A stretch of DNA of 64,000 bases from positions 124,001-188,000 of the forward strand of contig NZ_FXWP01000022.1 of the NCBI RefSeq assembly GCF_900184035.1, in the 5' to 3' direction. Below the pieces are notes generated by a model. It ran no database searches and had not been told where the DNA came from. It saw only the letters and a program-made list of their open reading frames with translations. How positions within the stretch are numbered: the first letter of the stretch is position 1; each line of letters opens with the position of its first letter. Positions 11,394-21,585 of the stretch are shown here, in pieces. The position numbers and the translations under genes are program-made. Source of the stretch: Kosakonia pseudosacchari (GTDB lineage Bacteria > Pseudomonadota > Gammaproteobacteria > Enterobacterales > Enterobacteriaceae).

Positions 11394-12746
11394 ATGGAAA
11401 GTACTAATAAGCTGAAGCGTGGGCTAAGCACCCGCCACATTCGCTTTATGGCGCTGGGTTCAGCGATTGGCACCGGGCTGTTTTACGGCTCCGCAGACGC
11501 CATCAAGATGGCCGGGCCAAGCGTGCTGCTGGCTTACATTATTGGCGGTGTCGCCGCGTATATCATTATGCGTGCGCTGGGCGAAATGTCCGTGCATAAC
11601 CCTTCTGCCAGCTCCTTCTCTCGCTACGCGCAGGAAAACCTCGGCCCGCTGGCCGGTTATATCACCGGCTGGACGTACTGTTTTGAAATCCTGATTGTCG
11701 CCATTGCCGATGTGACCGCGTTTGGCATTTATATGGGCGTCTGGTTCCCGACGGTGCCGCACTGGATTTGGGTGTTGAGCGTGGTGCTGATTATCTGCGC
11801 CATTAACTTAATGAGCGTGAAGGTGTTCGGCGAACTGGAGTTCTGGTTCTCGTTCTTTAAAGTCGCCACGATCATCATCATGATTGTCGCTGGTTTCGGC
11901 ATCATCATCTGGGGCATTGGCAACGGGGGGGAACCGACCGGTATCAGCAACTTGTGGAGCCACGGCGGCTTCTTTAGCAATGGCTGGCTCGGCACGGTAA
12001 TGGCGCTGCAAATGGTGATGTTTGCCTACGGCGGTATTGAAATCATTGGTATCACCGCCGGCGAAGCGAAAGATCCGGAAAAGTCGATCCCGCGCGCCAT
12101 CAACTCCGTGCCGCTGCGCATCCTGGTGTTCTATGTCGGGACGCTGTTCGTGATTATGTCCATTTATCCATGGAACCAGGTGGGCACTAACGGCAGTCCG
12201 TTTGTGCTGACCTTCCAGCATATGGGCATCACCTTTGCCGCCAGCATTCTTAACTTTGTGGTGTTGACCGCCTCGCTTTCTGCCATTAACAGCGATGTGT
12301 TCGGTGTCGGGCGGATGCTGCACGGCATGGCAGAGCAGGGAAGCGCGCCGAAGATGTTCGCCAAAACCTCGCGCCGCGGTATTCCGTGGGTAACGGTGAT
12401 GGTGATGACGGTCGCGCTGCTGCTGGCGGTCTATCTGAACTACATCATGCCGGAAAATGTCTTCCTGGTGATCGCCTCGCTGGCAACCTTCGCCACGGTG
12501 TGGGTGTGGATCATGATCCTGCTCTCACAGATTGGTTTTCGTCGCCGTCTCTCCGCTGATGAAGTGAAAGCGCTGAAATTCAAAGTCCCGGGCGGGGTGG
12601 CTACGACCGTCGCCGGGCTGATTTTCCTCGTGTTTATTATTGCGCTGATTGGCTGGCATCCGGACACCCGCATCTCGCTGTATGTCGGCTTCGCGTGGAT
12701 TGTGTTGCTGCTGATTGGCTGGATGTTTAAACGCCGTAAAGTCTGA
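11394..12746 (+). CDS. proY: Proline-specific permease ProY (AAT family)
   Basis: ProY belongs to the amino acid transporter family of APC-type permeases; it is cryptic for proline in Salmonella, and histidine transport has been reported in other bacteria. Twelve hydrophobic segments are apparent. The family motifs [13 protein letters not shown] in TM1, [17 protein letters not shown] in the TM6 region and [16 protein letters not shown] are present. I chose ATG 11394 ([10 protein letters not shown], as in E. coli, 450 aa); an ATG 15 nt upstream is possible but has no better ribosome binding site. The C-terminus is about 7 residues shorter than in E. coli. Confidence 0.93.
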   Translation: MESTNKLKRGLSTRHIRFMALGSAIGTGLFYGSADAIKMAGPSVLLAYIIGGVAAYIIMRALGEMSVHNPSASSFSRYAQENLGPLAGYITGWTYCFEILIVAIADVTAFGIYMGVWFPTVPHWIWVLSVVLIICAINLMSVKVFGELEFWFSFFKVATIIIMIVAGFGIIIWGIGNGGEPTGISNLWSHGGFFSNGWLGTVMALQMVMFAYGGIEIIGITAGEAKDPEKSIPRAINSVPLRILVFYVGTLFVIMSIYPWNQVGTNGSPFVLTFQHMGITFAASILNFVVLTASLSAINSDVFGVGRMLHGMAEQGSAPKMFAKTSRRGIPWVTVMVMTVALLLAVYLNYIMPENVFLVIASLATFATVWVWIMILLSQIGFRRRLSADEVKALKFKVPGGVATTVAGLIFLVFIIALIGWHPDTRISLYVGFAWIVLLLIGWMFKRRKV

Positions 12747-12752
12747 TAACCG

Positions 12753-12780
12753 TGCCGGATAAGCGTTAGCTTGTCCGGCA
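12753..12780. repeat. REP-like palindrome after proY
   Basis: TGCCGGATAAGC, a GTTA loop and GCTTGTCCGGCA form a 12-bp hairpin with one G·T pair between two convergent genes. The GCCGGATAAG core resembles enterobacterial REP elements. There is no real T tract, so it is more likely a REP-type mRNA-stabilising hairpin than a classical terminator. Confidence 0.65.
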
Positions 12781-12799
12781 TTGTCTCGCCAGACACCGG

Positions 12800-13741
12800 T
12801 TAAACCACCGGCGTCAGCAGTTTTCCTTGCGTAAAATAGCTCACCAGATTATTGATGGTCAGATCCGCCATCGCCTGACGCGTTTCGGCGGTATTACTGG
12901 CGATATGCGGCAATAGCACCACATTTTGCAGGCTGCGCAGCGCGGGCAGAATATGCGGTTCCTCTTCAAACACATCCAGCCCGGCGCCGCGTAGTTTCCC
13001 TTCCTGAAGCACAGCGATTAACGCCCCGGTATCCACCACGCTGCCGCGCGCAATATTGACCAGAATGCCCTCTGGCCCCAGCGCTTCCAGCGCTTCACGG
13101 TTGATAATGTGCTGCGTTTTCGCACCGCCTGGCAAGGTGAGTACCAGAAAATCGACCGCGTTTGCCAGCGAGATAAGCGAGTTATGGCGCTGCCAGCGAC
13201 GATTGCGCGCTTCCCGTGGGCTGAAATAGTGGATCGGCATATTGAATGCTGCCGCGCGTTGGGCGATGTCATGCCCAATATTGCCCATGCCGACAATGCC
13301 GCAGCGCTTGCCACTCATCTTCCATGCGCCGGGAAAGACGCCATGTTCCCATTCGCCGGCGCGGGCAAACCGATCGGCCTCGCAGATTTTCCGCGTGACG
13401 GCCAGCATTAACGCCAGCCCGGTATCGGCCACGCATTCGTTAAGCACATTGGGCGTATTGCTGACGCGAATCCCGCGTTGACGGCAGATGTCGAGATCGG
13501 TGGCATCCACGCCGACACCGAAACCGGCGATCACTTCCAGCGCCGGCAGCTGCCCTATCAGCGCGGTACTGATGCCTTTCGCAGCGCGTGTCAGGGCGCC
13601 ACGGATGGCAGAAGCGCGTTCACGTACCAGGGTCTGTGCATTGGGCTGCCAGTAACGATGCACCACGAAATGGTGTTCGAGGGTGTCGATCATCGCTTGC
13701 GGGATTTCGCTGATGACGAGGATCTCGGGTTTGCTGCTCAT
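12800..13741 (-). CDS. D-isomer-specific 2-hydroxyacid dehydrogenase
   Basis: This cytosolic NAD(P)H-dependent enzyme should reduce 2-oxoacids such as glyoxylate or hydroxypyruvate to D-2-hydroxyacids; the true substrate is unknown. Rossmann motif VGMGNIG lies near the middle. The catalytic triad is recognisable as Arg in NIARGSVVD, Glu in FEEEP and His in LLPHIAS. I chose ATG 13741 (313 aa), which has AAAGGG six nt upstream; an ATG 18 nt earlier is in frame. E. coli has no gene here. It is not close enough by eye to GhrA or GhrB for a symbol. The hydroxypyruvate reductase 2 type is the nearest pattern. Confidence 0.85.
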   Translation of the reverse strand: MSSKPEILVISEIPQAMIDTLEHHFVVHRYWQPNAQTLVRERASAIRGALTRAAKGISTALIGQLPALEVIAGFGVGVDATDLDICRQRGIRVSNTPNVLNECVADTGLALMLAVTRKICEADRFARAGEWEHGVFPGAWKMSGKRCGIVGMGNIGHDIAQRAAAFNMPIHYFSPREARNRRWQRHNSLISLANAVDFLVLTLPGGAKTQHIINREALEALGPEGILVNIARGSVVDTGALIAVLQEGKLRGAGLDVFEEEPHILPALRSLQNVVLLPHIASNTAETRQAMADLTINNLVSYFTQGKLLTPVV

Positions 13742-13973
13742 ACTAAGCCCTTTATTCATCTATAGTTTTTATCAGTATAAAAAGCGCGTTTGCCTGCGGC
13801 TTCGGGCATCAGCACGAAGCGGGCGTGGAAAATATCACGCAAATGCCTGGTGAATATCTCGCCAGATCACATCTGCGCCCTCTCTCTCACCCCCGGAAAA
13901 AAGTGGAAAGAAGGAGGCAGGGCGAGAATCGCTGTGGAAGAGTGGCGTCATTTTGAGCAAAGGGGATTTTTTG

Positions 13974-15791
13974 ATGTTGAATGCATGGCATTTGCCCGTC
14001 GCGCCGTTTGTGAAACAGAAACAAGATCAAGTCGTTATTAGCCTTTGGCTAAGCGGGACCTCGCTGCCGGAGCGGGTGACGCTGCGCACGGAAATCGATA
14101 ACGAAGAGACGCCGGTGGTGATGCATCGCGCGCGCAAACCGACAGCCGATGGGGTGACGGTCTGGCGGGCGGCGATCGATGTCGCGAACGGGCAGCCGCG
14201 TCGTCGCTACAGCTTTAAACTGCTATGGGAAAACCGCCAGATCTGGTTTACGCCGCAGGGTTTTAGCCACTTTCCGCCCGCGCGGCTTGAGCAGTTCGCC
14301 ATTGATGTGCCGGACAGCGGGCCGCAATGGGTGGCAGACCAGGTGTTCTATCAGATTTTCCCGGATCGTTTTGCCCGCAGCCTGCCGCGCGGCGAAAATC
14401 AAGACAAAATCTATCATCACGATGCGGCCGGGCAGCCAATTGTCATGCGTGAATGGGACGATCCGTTGACTGGCGACGCGGGCGGTTCGACCTTTTATGG
14501 CGGCGATCTTGACGGTATCAGCGAAAAACTGCCGTACCTGAAAAAGCTCGGTATCACCGCGCTGTACCTCAACCCGGTATTTGTCGCCCCCAGCGTACAT
14601 AAATATGACACCGAAGATTATCGCCATGTCGATCCGCAGTTCGGCGGCGATGAGGCGTTGCTGCGCCTGCGGCACAACACGCGCGAAGCTGGCATGAAGC
14701 TGATACTGGATGGTGTCTTTAATCACACCGGTGATTCCCATGCCTGGTTTGACCGGCACAACCGCGCAACGGGCGGTGCGTGCCACAACCCGGATTCGCG
14801 CTGGCGTAGCTGGTTCAGCTTTGACGAAAATGGCCACGCCCGCGACTGGCTGGGGTATGCGAGCCTGCCAAAACTCGATTACCAGTCGCCCGCGGTCGTG
14901 GACGAAATTTATCAGGGAGAAGAGAGCGTGGTGCGCCACTGGCTGAAAGCGCCGTGGCATATGGATGGCTGGCGGCTGGATGTGGTGCATATGCTGGGCG
15001 AAGATGGCGGGGCGCGTAACAATTTGCGCCATGTCACGGGCATTACACAGGCGGCGAAAGAGACTCAGCCGCAGGCGTATGTTTTTGGCGAACATTTTGG
15101 CGATGCACGCCAGTGGTTACAGGCGGATGCTGAAGACGCGGCAATGAACTATCGCGGTTTTACCCTGCCGGTGTGGGCTTTTCTGGCGAAGACCGATCTC
15201 TCTTATGATCCGCAAAAAATTGATGCGCAAACCTGTGCGGCATGGATGGATAACTATCGCGCCGGGCTGTCGCATCAGCAGCAATTACGCATGTTTAACC
15301 AGCTCGACAGCCACGATACGCCGCGCTTTAAAACCGTGCTCGGCAAAGACATTGCGCGCTTACCGTTGGCGGTGGTCTGGCTGTTTAGCTGGCCGGGTAC
15401 GCCGTGCATTTATTACGGCGACGAAGTGGGGCTGGATGGCGCTAACGATCCGTTTTGCCGCAAGCCGTTCCCGTGGGACAAAAAGCGCCAGGATAGCAAA
15501 CTGCTGGCGCTTTATCAGCGCATGGCGAAGTTGCGTTCACGTTCACAAGCGTTGCGCTACGGCGGCTGTCTGGTGATTTACGCGCACGATAATGTGCTGG
15601 TATTTTTGCGCGTTTACCGTCAGCAACGGGTTATGGTCGCCATTAACCGCGGCGAAGCCTGTGAAGTTGTGCTGGAGGATTCACCGCTGTTACGGGGGAA
15701 AAGCTGGCGGCTTCAGGAAGGTACAGGTACGCTACAGGATGATGTGCTGACGCTTTCAGCCATTAGCGCATCTGTCTGGTCCGCCGCCTGA
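13974..15791 (+). CDS. malZ: Maltodextrin glucosidase MalZ
   Basis: MalZ releases glucose from the reducing end of maltodextrins in the cytosol, feeding the maltose system. It is a GH13 enzyme: nucleophile Asp336 in GWRLDVVHM, acid/base Glu373 in FGEHF, and third carboxylate Asp448 in LDSHD; an N-terminal beta-sandwich domain precedes the barrel. ATG 13974 (MLNAWHLPV) gives 605 residues as in E. coli and follows an AAAGGGG site. In E. coli MalT activates it; the upstream minus-strand GGGGGTGAGAG (about 13884–13894) is a possible but weak MalT-box match. Confidence 0.96.
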   Translation: MLNAWHLPVAPFVKQKQDQVVISLWLSGTSLPERVTLRTEIDNEETPVVMHRARKPTADGVTVWRAAIDVANGQPRRRYSFKLLWENRQIWFTPQGFSHFPPARLEQFAIDVPDSGPQWVADQVFYQIFPDRFARSLPRGENQDKIYHHDAAGQPIVMREWDDPLTGDAGGSTFYGGDLDGISEKLPYLKKLGITALYLNPVFVAPSVHKYDTEDYRHVDPQFGGDEALLRLRHNTREAGMKLILDGVFNHTGDSHAWFDRHNRATGGACHNPDSRWRSWFSFDENGHARDWLGYASLPKLDYQSPAVVDEIYQGEESVVRHWLKAPWHMDGWRLDVVHMLGEDGGARNNLRHVTGITQAAKETQPQAYVFGEHFGDARQWLQADAEDAAMNYRGFTLPVWAFLAKTDLSYDPQKIDAQTCAAWMDNYRAGLSHQQQLRMFNQLDSHDTPRFKTVLGKDIARLPLAVVWLFSWPGTPCIYYGDEVGLDGANDPFCRKPFPWDKKRQDSKLLALYQRMAKLRSRSQALRYGGCLVIYAHDNVLVFLRVYRQQRVMVAINRGEACEVVLEDSPLLRGKSWRLQEGTGTLQDDVLTLSAISASVWSAA

Positions 15792-15848
15792 ATCGCCACG
15801 CGAAAAGGGGTGGGCGTTACGTCTCCCCTTTAGCGAAGGCGATAGTAC

Positions 15849-18563
15849 ATGGATGGTCTTTTACTCTTTGGCGTGGTGGTGCTGTTTCTGGCACTGGTGG
15901 TGGTGCCCATTGTGGCTATCACCGCCTGGCGGCGCAGCATTGCCACCCAGAATGAACTGCAACAACTGCGTCAGCGGCTGAGCATACTGGAACGGCAGTT
16001 TTCGGCGATGCCGGAAAGCCGCGAACCAACCCCGGTTCCGGTGGCGACGGCTGAAATTGCGCATTCCACCGAACCGGTTGACATCACTCAACCTGCCGCG
16101 CCGGCGGAAAACCCATGGGGGCGTAAAGTCGAACCGACCTCCACAGCGGAAACCCCGTGGGGACGCAAAACTGAAACACCCGCACCGGTGATGTCCGCGC
16201 CTGCTATTGATGAACCTGCTGTAACGACAAAGGTACCGGAAACCGCATCGTGGGGAATGGTGACGTCGCTGGTACGCTGGTTTATGCAGGGCAACCCGCT
16301 GGCAAAACTGGGCGTCATCCTGCTGTTTATCGGCCTCTCTTTCCTGCTGCGCTACACCGTGGAATACGCGTTATTCCCGCTCGAATTGCGGCTGGCCGCC
16401 GTCGCGCTGGTGGCGATGGTGCTGCTCGGGCTTGGCTGGCGACTGCGGCATAAACAGACGGTCTTTGCGCTGATACTACAAGGCGGTGCGGTTGGCGCAC
16501 TTTATCTCACCGTGTTTGGCGCGTTTCGCTTATGGCAGATGCTGCCGATGACGCTGGCCTTTGTGCTGTTAATCGTTATCTGCGCGGCGAGCGTTGGCCT
16601 GGCGGTGCTGCAAAAAGCGCTAAGCCTGGCGCTGCTGGCAAGCCTTGGCGGCTATCTTGCGCCGATCCTGCTCTCTACCGGCGGCGGCAGCCATGTCGCG
16701 CTGTTCTCGTTTTACCTGCTGCTTTCGGTGGGGATCCTCGCCATCAGCGTCTGGCAGCACTGGCGCGAATTGAACCTGCTCGGCATGGTCTTTACTTTCG
16801 GCGTTGCCGGGCTGTGGGGTATGGATAACTATCGCCCGGAATTCTACTTCAGTTGCCAGCTGTTCCTGATGGCTAACCTTCTCATCTTCGGTGTACTGAG
16901 CGTGGCGCTTTCGCTGCGCGCGCAGCGCCGGGGCGAGCGCATTATCGATGGTGTCTTACTCTTTGCGCCGCCGCTGGCGGGCTTTGGTATGCAGTACGCC
17001 ATCACGCAACACTGGCATTATGGCCCGGCATTTAGCGCGCTGGGCTTTGGCCTCTTCTACCTGGCGCTGGCGCTGCTGGCACTCAAACGCTTCCCTGCGA
17101 CCGCAAAACCGCTGGTGCTGGCGGCGCTGGCACTCGGCGGCGCGTTTGCCACACTCGCCATTCCGCTGGCGCTGTCGGCGCGCTGGACAGCGATGGCCTG
17201 GGCGCTGGAAGGGCTGGGTATTTTGTGGCTTGGCGTGCAGCAAAATCTGCGCCGCATGAGCTACAGCGGCAGCGCATTACTGCTGCTGGCACTGTGTAGC
17301 GCACTGTGGGCGGCGGCAGACGGCATTAATGCCGTATCGACATTGCTGATCTTTGCTGTGCTCAGCGGCTGCTGGCTGGCAGCCTCCTGGTTGTGGCGTG
17401 GCCTGCGGCAAGAGGGCAGCTGGCTACTGCTGGTAGGCGGCATAGCGTTTTGGGTGGTTGCGCTCGGCGGCGCGTCTCAGGCTACGCTGCCATCCTCCGT
17501 TGATAACGGGTTCGGCGTACTGGCGTTACTGGCGCTTTCCGTATGGTTATGGCGTGCGGGCAGCTTACGCTGGACATGGCCGGAGCTGGGCTACGCCCGC
17601 TGGCTGTTATGGCCGGGAATGGCAGTCATGCTGGTCTGGCAGATTATGACCCAGGGGCATCTGCTGGCAGCGGGCTGGCCGAATCTGGCCTGGTGTGTCG
17701 CACTGCCTGCCGCGTTGCTGCTGCTTTATCGTGAAACGGGGATGATACCCGCGCGGGTATCGCAAGGGCTGCATATCGCGCTGTGGTGGATATTGCTGCT
17801 GGCGGCTGGTACGGAGCTGTGGTGGTTCGTCGATGGGCTGGCATGGGGGAATGAACCCTGGCAGACCGGGCTGCCAATGGCCGCAGGTGGTGTGGTCATT
17901 GCGTTGGTGCTGGCGGCCATTCGCCGCCAGTTCTGGCCGTGGCGCATCTGGCCTGCGCTGTATGGCGCGTTGGGGCTGCTGCCGCTGGTTCCTGTGCTGC
18001 TGTGTTTGCTGGTGTACGCTAATCTGGGCGACGGGGTGGTGATGGGCATGCCGTATCTGCCGGTCATTAACCCGCTGGAAGAGGGCGCGGCGTTTGCGCT
18101 GATCGGCGTCTGGCTGTACAGCCGTTTTGCCGAAGCGCACTACCCGGCGGTTGCGCCGCAACTCTGGCGCGCGCGTCCGTGGGTGATGGCGGCGCTTGGT
18201 TTCTGGTGGCTAAACGGCGCGTTACTGCGCCTGCTGGCTTACTACGGCGATGTGGCCTGGGAGAGTGAAAGCCTGTGGCAGTCGCGATTGATCCAGACCA
18301 GTTTTGCGCTGTTCTGGATGTTGATCGCGCTGGTGGTGATGATCCGCGCCACACGTCAGCATGCGCGTCAGCAGTGGTTGTGCGGCAGTGTGTTGCTGGG
18401 CGTGGTGCTGCTTAAATTAATGCTGGTAGACAGCGCGGGCGGCGGTGGGCTTTCGCGTGCAATTGCTTTTATTGGCGTGGCGGTTTTGGTGCTGATTGTG
18501 GGGTACTTTTCACCCCTGCCGCCAAAAGCCGTGCGGGAAGAGGATAAGGGAGAAGAGCAATGA
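15849..18563 (+). CDS. Large polytopic membrane protein, DUF2339 family
   Basis: This 904-residue inner-membrane protein has no known function. An N-terminal membrane helix (about residues 3–26) is followed by a short coiled coil (about 33–55), then a Pro/Thr/Glu-rich linker containing two PWGRK repeats (about 88–115). From about residue 150 onward come more than 20 hydrophobic segments to the C-terminus. This layout is that of the DUF2339 family. Its stop overlaps the start of the DUF3999 gene by 4 nt (ATGA), so the two are translationally coupled. E. coli K-12 has no equivalent between malZ and acpH. Confidence 0.85.
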   Translation: MDGLLLFGVVVLFLALVVVPIVAITAWRRSIATQNELQQLRQRLSILERQFSAMPESREPTPVPVATAEIAHSTEPVDITQPAAPAENPWGRKVEPTSTAETPWGRKTETPAPVMSAPAIDEPAVTTKVPETASWGMVTSLVRWFMQGNPLAKLGVILLFIGLSFLLRYTVEYALFPLELRLAAVALVAMVLLGLGWRLRHKQTVFALILQGGAVGALYLTVFGAFRLWQMLPMTLAFVLLIVICAASVGLAVLQKALSLALLASLGGYLAPILLSTGGGSHVALFSFYLLLSVGILAISVWQHWRELNLLGMVFTFGVAGLWGMDNYRPEFYFSCQLFLMANLLIFGVLSVALSLRAQRRGERIIDGVLLFAPPLAGFGMQYAITQHWHYGPAFSALGFGLFYLALALLALKRFPATAKPLVLAALALGGAFATLAIPLALSARWTAMAWALEGLGILWLGVQQNLRRMSYSGSALLLLALCSALWAAADGINAVSTLLIFAVLSGCWLAASWLWRGLRQEGSWLLLVGGIAFWVVALGGASQATLPSSVDNGFGVLALLALSVWLWRAGSLRWTWPELGYARWLLWPGMAVMLVWQIMTQGHLLAAGWPNLAWCVALPAALLLLYRETGMIPARVSQGLHIALWWILLLAAGTELWWFVDGLAWGNEPWQTGLPMAAGGVVIALVLAAIRRQFWPWRIWPALYGALGLLPLVPVLLCLLVYANLGDGVVMGMPYLPVINPLEEGAAFALIGVWLYSRFAEAHYPAVAPQLWRARPWVMAALGFWWLNGALLRLLAYYGDVAWESESLWQSRLIQTSFALFWMLIALVVMIRATRQHARQQWLCGSVLLGVVLLKLMLVDSAGGGGLSRAIAFIGVAVLVLIVGYFSPLPPKAVREEDKGEEQ

Positions 18564-19939
18564 AAAAGTGGCATGGATTACTACTGGCCGCACTGATGAC
18601 AACCGCAAGCGTGGCGACAGGCAGTGACGCTGTTGCGGATTCACCGCCGGATTACGCGTTTGGCGTGACACTCGATCTACCGCAACCGGCATCCTGGTAT
18701 CGTGTCGATCTGCCACAGGATACTTACGCGCAGAGCGCCTGGCCGGATCTGCGCGACGTGCGGGTGTTTAACCACGATGGTGAGCGTGTGCCGTTTACGC
18801 TGGAAACGCAGCGTGCCACAGCGCGTGAGCCTGAACCCATTGCGCTGCGCGTGTTCCCGCTGGATACATCGCCGGTGGACACCGGTACAGAGGGGCAACA
18901 TGTGGTGCGTTTGCACTCCTCGTCCGGCGTCGATATTCGTATTGAAGGCGAGCCTGACGAAGTGGTCGGGCAGAGCTATTTGCTGGCGTTCCCGGAAAAT
19001 ACGCCGGAAAGCTTTAATCTCGCGCAGCTGAAGCTGGCCTGGTCAGAACCTGTAAAAAACTGGCGTGGCAAAGTGACGCTCTTTTTCAGCAGCGATATGC
19101 GCAACTGGACAACGTTGCAGCAAGACATACCGGTGATGGAGCTGGCGAGCGGCAGCGATCGGCTGAAGCTTGATCAGATTAACCTCGATCAACCGATGCC
19201 TGCCGATGGCGTACGTTACTTGCTGATGGTGTTTGATAACCCGACTCTGCCTGTGACGATTACGCAGGTCACCGCGCGGCCAGGCAGTGAGCCAACGCCG
19301 CTGGAACAGGTGGAGATGACAGGCCACGAACAACGGATTTCCCCGACCGAAGCACAGTATCAATGGGCGCAACCGCAGCCATTAAGCGCACTGTCGGTAA
19401 GGCTTGCGCAAGAGGGCGTGTTGCCGGTGGCGATTGACTGGCGCAGCAGCGCCAGTGATGAGTGGAAACCATTAAGTAAAACGGTGCTGTGGGCGCTTAA
19501 TGGGCGTGTTTCCGCGCCGCTCAACCTGCCAGGAGATGTTGTGCAGGCGGTGCGCATCACCACGCTTGATGCCCGTTTCCCCGAAGCATTGCCACAGGTG
19601 ACCGGCAGCCGCGACCGACAATCGCTGGTCTTTAATGCGCAGGGCAAGGGGCCGTTCATGCTGGCGTGGGGTAACCGGGCAGCGGCGCCTGCTGCGGTGA
19701 CAATGGACGGATTGATCCCGGAAGCGCTGCGTAAACAGCTCGATCTTACGGCGATACCGGAAGTGCTGGTGCAGGATCGTGTGGCACTTGGCGGCGAGGA
19801 ACGGTTAACGGCGACATCACCGGCAGAGCGACAGCAGACGTGGAAAACAGTGCTGGTGTGGGGTGTCTTACTGTTGGGGGTAGCGGTGCTGGTATGGATG
19901 GCGCTGCGTATCTGGCGTGAAGTGAAAACAGGCAAATAA
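18560..19939 (+). CDS. DUF3999 family secreted/anchored protein
   Basis: A 459-residue protein with an N-terminal signal peptide (MKKWHGLLLAALMTTASVATG, cleavage probably near residue 20–27), a long beta-rich periplasmic region and one C-terminal membrane helix (about residues 430–450) ending in a basic tail. The stretch starting DYAFGVTLDLPQPASWYRVDL is typical of DUF3999. The ATG overlaps the DUF2339 stop. Such pairs recur in Pseudomonas and other gammaproteobacteria, which suggests one complex: a polytopic membrane part plus a C-tail-anchored periplasmic part. Function is unknown. Confidence 0.82.
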   Translation: MKKWHGLLLAALMTTASVATGSDAVADSPPDYAFGVTLDLPQPASWYRVDLPQDTYAQSAWPDLRDVRVFNHDGERVPFTLETQRATAREPEPIALRVFPLDTSPVDTGTEGQHVVRLHSSSGVDIRIEGEPDEVVGQSYLLAFPENTPESFNLAQLKLAWSEPVKNWRGKVTLFFSSDMRNWTTLQQDIPVMELASGSDRLKLDQINLDQPMPADGVRYLLMVFDNPTLPVTITQVTARPGSEPTPLEQVEMTGHEQRISPTEAQYQWAQPQPLSALSVRLAQEGVLPVAIDWRSSASDEWKPLSKTVLWALNGRVSAPLNLPGDVVQAVRITTLDARFPEALPQVTGSRDRQSLVFNAQGKGPFMLAWGNRAAAPAAVTMDGLIPEALRKQLDLTAIPEVLVQDRVALGGEERLTATSPAERQQTWKTVLVWGVLLLGVAVLVWMALRIWREVKTGK

Positions 19940-20097
19940 CGATCCGTTTTTTCAGCGGGCGACATTGAATTGCCCCTGAACGGTGCGCGGAACCTGGCAA
20001 GCCGCGGCGGCTCGTAGTGTTAGTTCGTCATCTAAAAACAATGCGGCCGATCCAGACTTGTTGATGACGACGCATACTGATGTTGGTTTGAATTAGC

Positions 20098-20125
20098 CAT
20101 AAAAAAGGCCCGCAGTGCGGGCCTT
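20098..20125 (-). terminator. Intrinsic terminator after the peroxiredoxin gene
   Basis: On the minus strand a 9-bp stem (AAGGCCCGC with GCGGGCCTT) and 3-nt loop are followed by a T run, 16 bp past the stop codon. The rest of 19940–20097 holds nothing I can name. Confidence 0.88.
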
Positions 20126-20140
20126 TATCAATGCAGCCAA

Positions 20141-20743
20141 TTACAGGCTGGAGACGTTTTCGCTCAGGTATTTTGCCACGCCGTCCGGAGAGGCGTTCAT
20201 CCCTTCTTTGCCTTTTTCCCACTGCGCCGGGCACACTTCGCCGTGCTCTTCGTGGAACTGCAGCGCGTCAACCATGCGCAGCATTTCATCGATGTTACGG
20301 CCCAGCGGCAGGTCATTGACGACCTGGTGGCGCACGATGCCGTTTTTGTCGATCAGGAAAGAACCACGCAGGGCAACGCCCGCGTCCGGGTGCTCGATAC
20401 CGTAAGCCTGCTGAATTTCACGTTTGATATCAGCGACCATCGCGTATTTCACCGCGCCGATGCCGCCTTTCTCAACCGGCGTGTTACGCCATGCGTTGTG
20501 AACAAACTCAGAGTCAAAAGAGACACCAACCACTTCCACACCGCGGCTTTTGAACTCTTCGTAACGTTTGTCGAACGCGATCAGTTCAGACGGGCAAACG
20601 AAGGTGAAGTCCATCGGCCAGAAGAACAGCACGGTCGCTTTACCGTTGGTGTGCTGTTTGAAGTTGAAGTTTTCAACAATTTCACCGCTGCCCAGAACGG
20701 CTGCGGCAGTAAAATCCGGTGCCTGACGAGTAACCAGTACCAT
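20141..20743 (-). CDS. tsaA: Typical 2-Cys peroxiredoxin (TsaA type)
   Basis: This cytosolic thiol peroxidase reduces hydrogen peroxide and organic hydroperoxides. The peroxidatic cysteine lies in FTFVCPSELIAF (about residue 51) and the resolving cysteine in GEVCPAQW (about residue 171), the arrangement of the typical 2-Cys Prx1 group; the 200-residue length fits. The start has an AGGAGT site 6 nt upstream. A homologue annotated tsaA lies next to acpH in Salmonella; E. coli K-12 lacks it here. It has its own terminator and about 170 bp of upstream sequence for a promoter. The electron donor is not evident. Confidence 0.9.
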   Translation of the reverse strand: MVLVTRQAPDFTAAAVLGSGEIVENFNFKQHTNGKATVLFFWPMDFTFVCPSELIAFDKRYEEFKSRGVEVVGVSFDSEFVHNAWRNTPVEKGGIGAVKYAMVADIKREIQQAYGIEHPDAGVALRGSFLIDKNGIVRHQVVNDLPLGRNIDEMLRMVDALQFHEEHGEVCPAQWEKGKEGMNASPDGVAKYLSENVSSL

Positions 20744-20911
20744 ATGTACTCCTGTGATTTACAAGGTTAATAGAACGCAACGCGGGCCAGTATAGGGAGA
20801 GGGGTAGGGTAGCTCAAAGCGCCATTGACAATCGCTGGTATAGGTTTTATCTATCGATTGTTTCTGCAATAACGCTTTCCAACATAGCGCAACGCGCCGT
20901 CAGTGCAAGAA

Positions 20912-21493
20912 TTAAAGCTGCTGATCTTTGGCCTGCGCCATCATACGCGGATAGAACTCCCAGAATTGCGACTCAAGCGCGGCGTAGTTGGCGTCCAGAT
21001 CCTGCCAGGAGTCACGCAGTGCGTCCAGTCGCGGGCGACGGTTGGCCATGCCATTAAGCACATTCTGGATAAAGGCCATCTCGCGGTAGCGCTCCAGCCA
21101 GCGCTCAGACCAAAGGTAATTGTTCAAATTAATAAATCGTGGTGGAGAGTCGGGCAGGATGGTCGCCACCTGCGCATGGGCATAGTGAACAAAATCATTC
21201 AGCGGGAAATCCGGCGAGATTTGCGCCCAGTGTCGCGAAAGGAAATGATCCCACATCACATCCAGCGTAATCGGCGCGACCCTCCGGGTTTGCGGGCGGA
21301 ACCACTCGCGGGCGGTTTTCACTTCCGGCAAGTTGTCGGTCATCACATCAATACGGCGATGCATATGAATTCCTTCGACAATATCCGCCGGATAGAGACT
21401 TTCCGGGTTGCCGCGAACAAAATCCGCCAGCAGGTTGCCGGACAATGAGCTTTCGGCAAGATGGGCTAAGTGCAGGTGTGCTAAAAAATTCAT
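20912..21493 (-). CDS. acpH: Acyl carrier protein phosphodiesterase AcpH
   Basis: AcpH removes the 4'-phosphopantetheine arm from holo-ACP to give apo-ACP, allowing prosthetic group turnover in fatty acid synthesis. The 193 residues equal the E. coli length. HD-type metal-binding residues are visible: His in [16 protein letters not shown], and the WDHFLSRHW segment. It is divergent from queA with a 92-bp gap, as in E. coli. Confidence 0.95.
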   Translation of the reverse strand: MNFLAHLHLAHLAESSLSGNLLADFVRGNPESLYPADIVEGIHMHRRIDVMTDNLPEVKTAREWFRPQTRRVAPITLDVMWDHFLSRHWAQISPDFPLNDFVHYAHAQVATILPDSPPRFINLNNYLWSERWLERYREMAFIQNVLNGMANRRPRLDALRDSWQDLDANYAALESQFWEFYPRMMAQAKDQQL

Positions 21494-21585
21494 GCTTATT
21501 GTTTGTCCAAAAGCGGCTAACGGTTGCAGCGAAGGGGCGTGAGCACTAGACTACCCGCCTCTTAAATATGTATCGAGTTAGTGTC

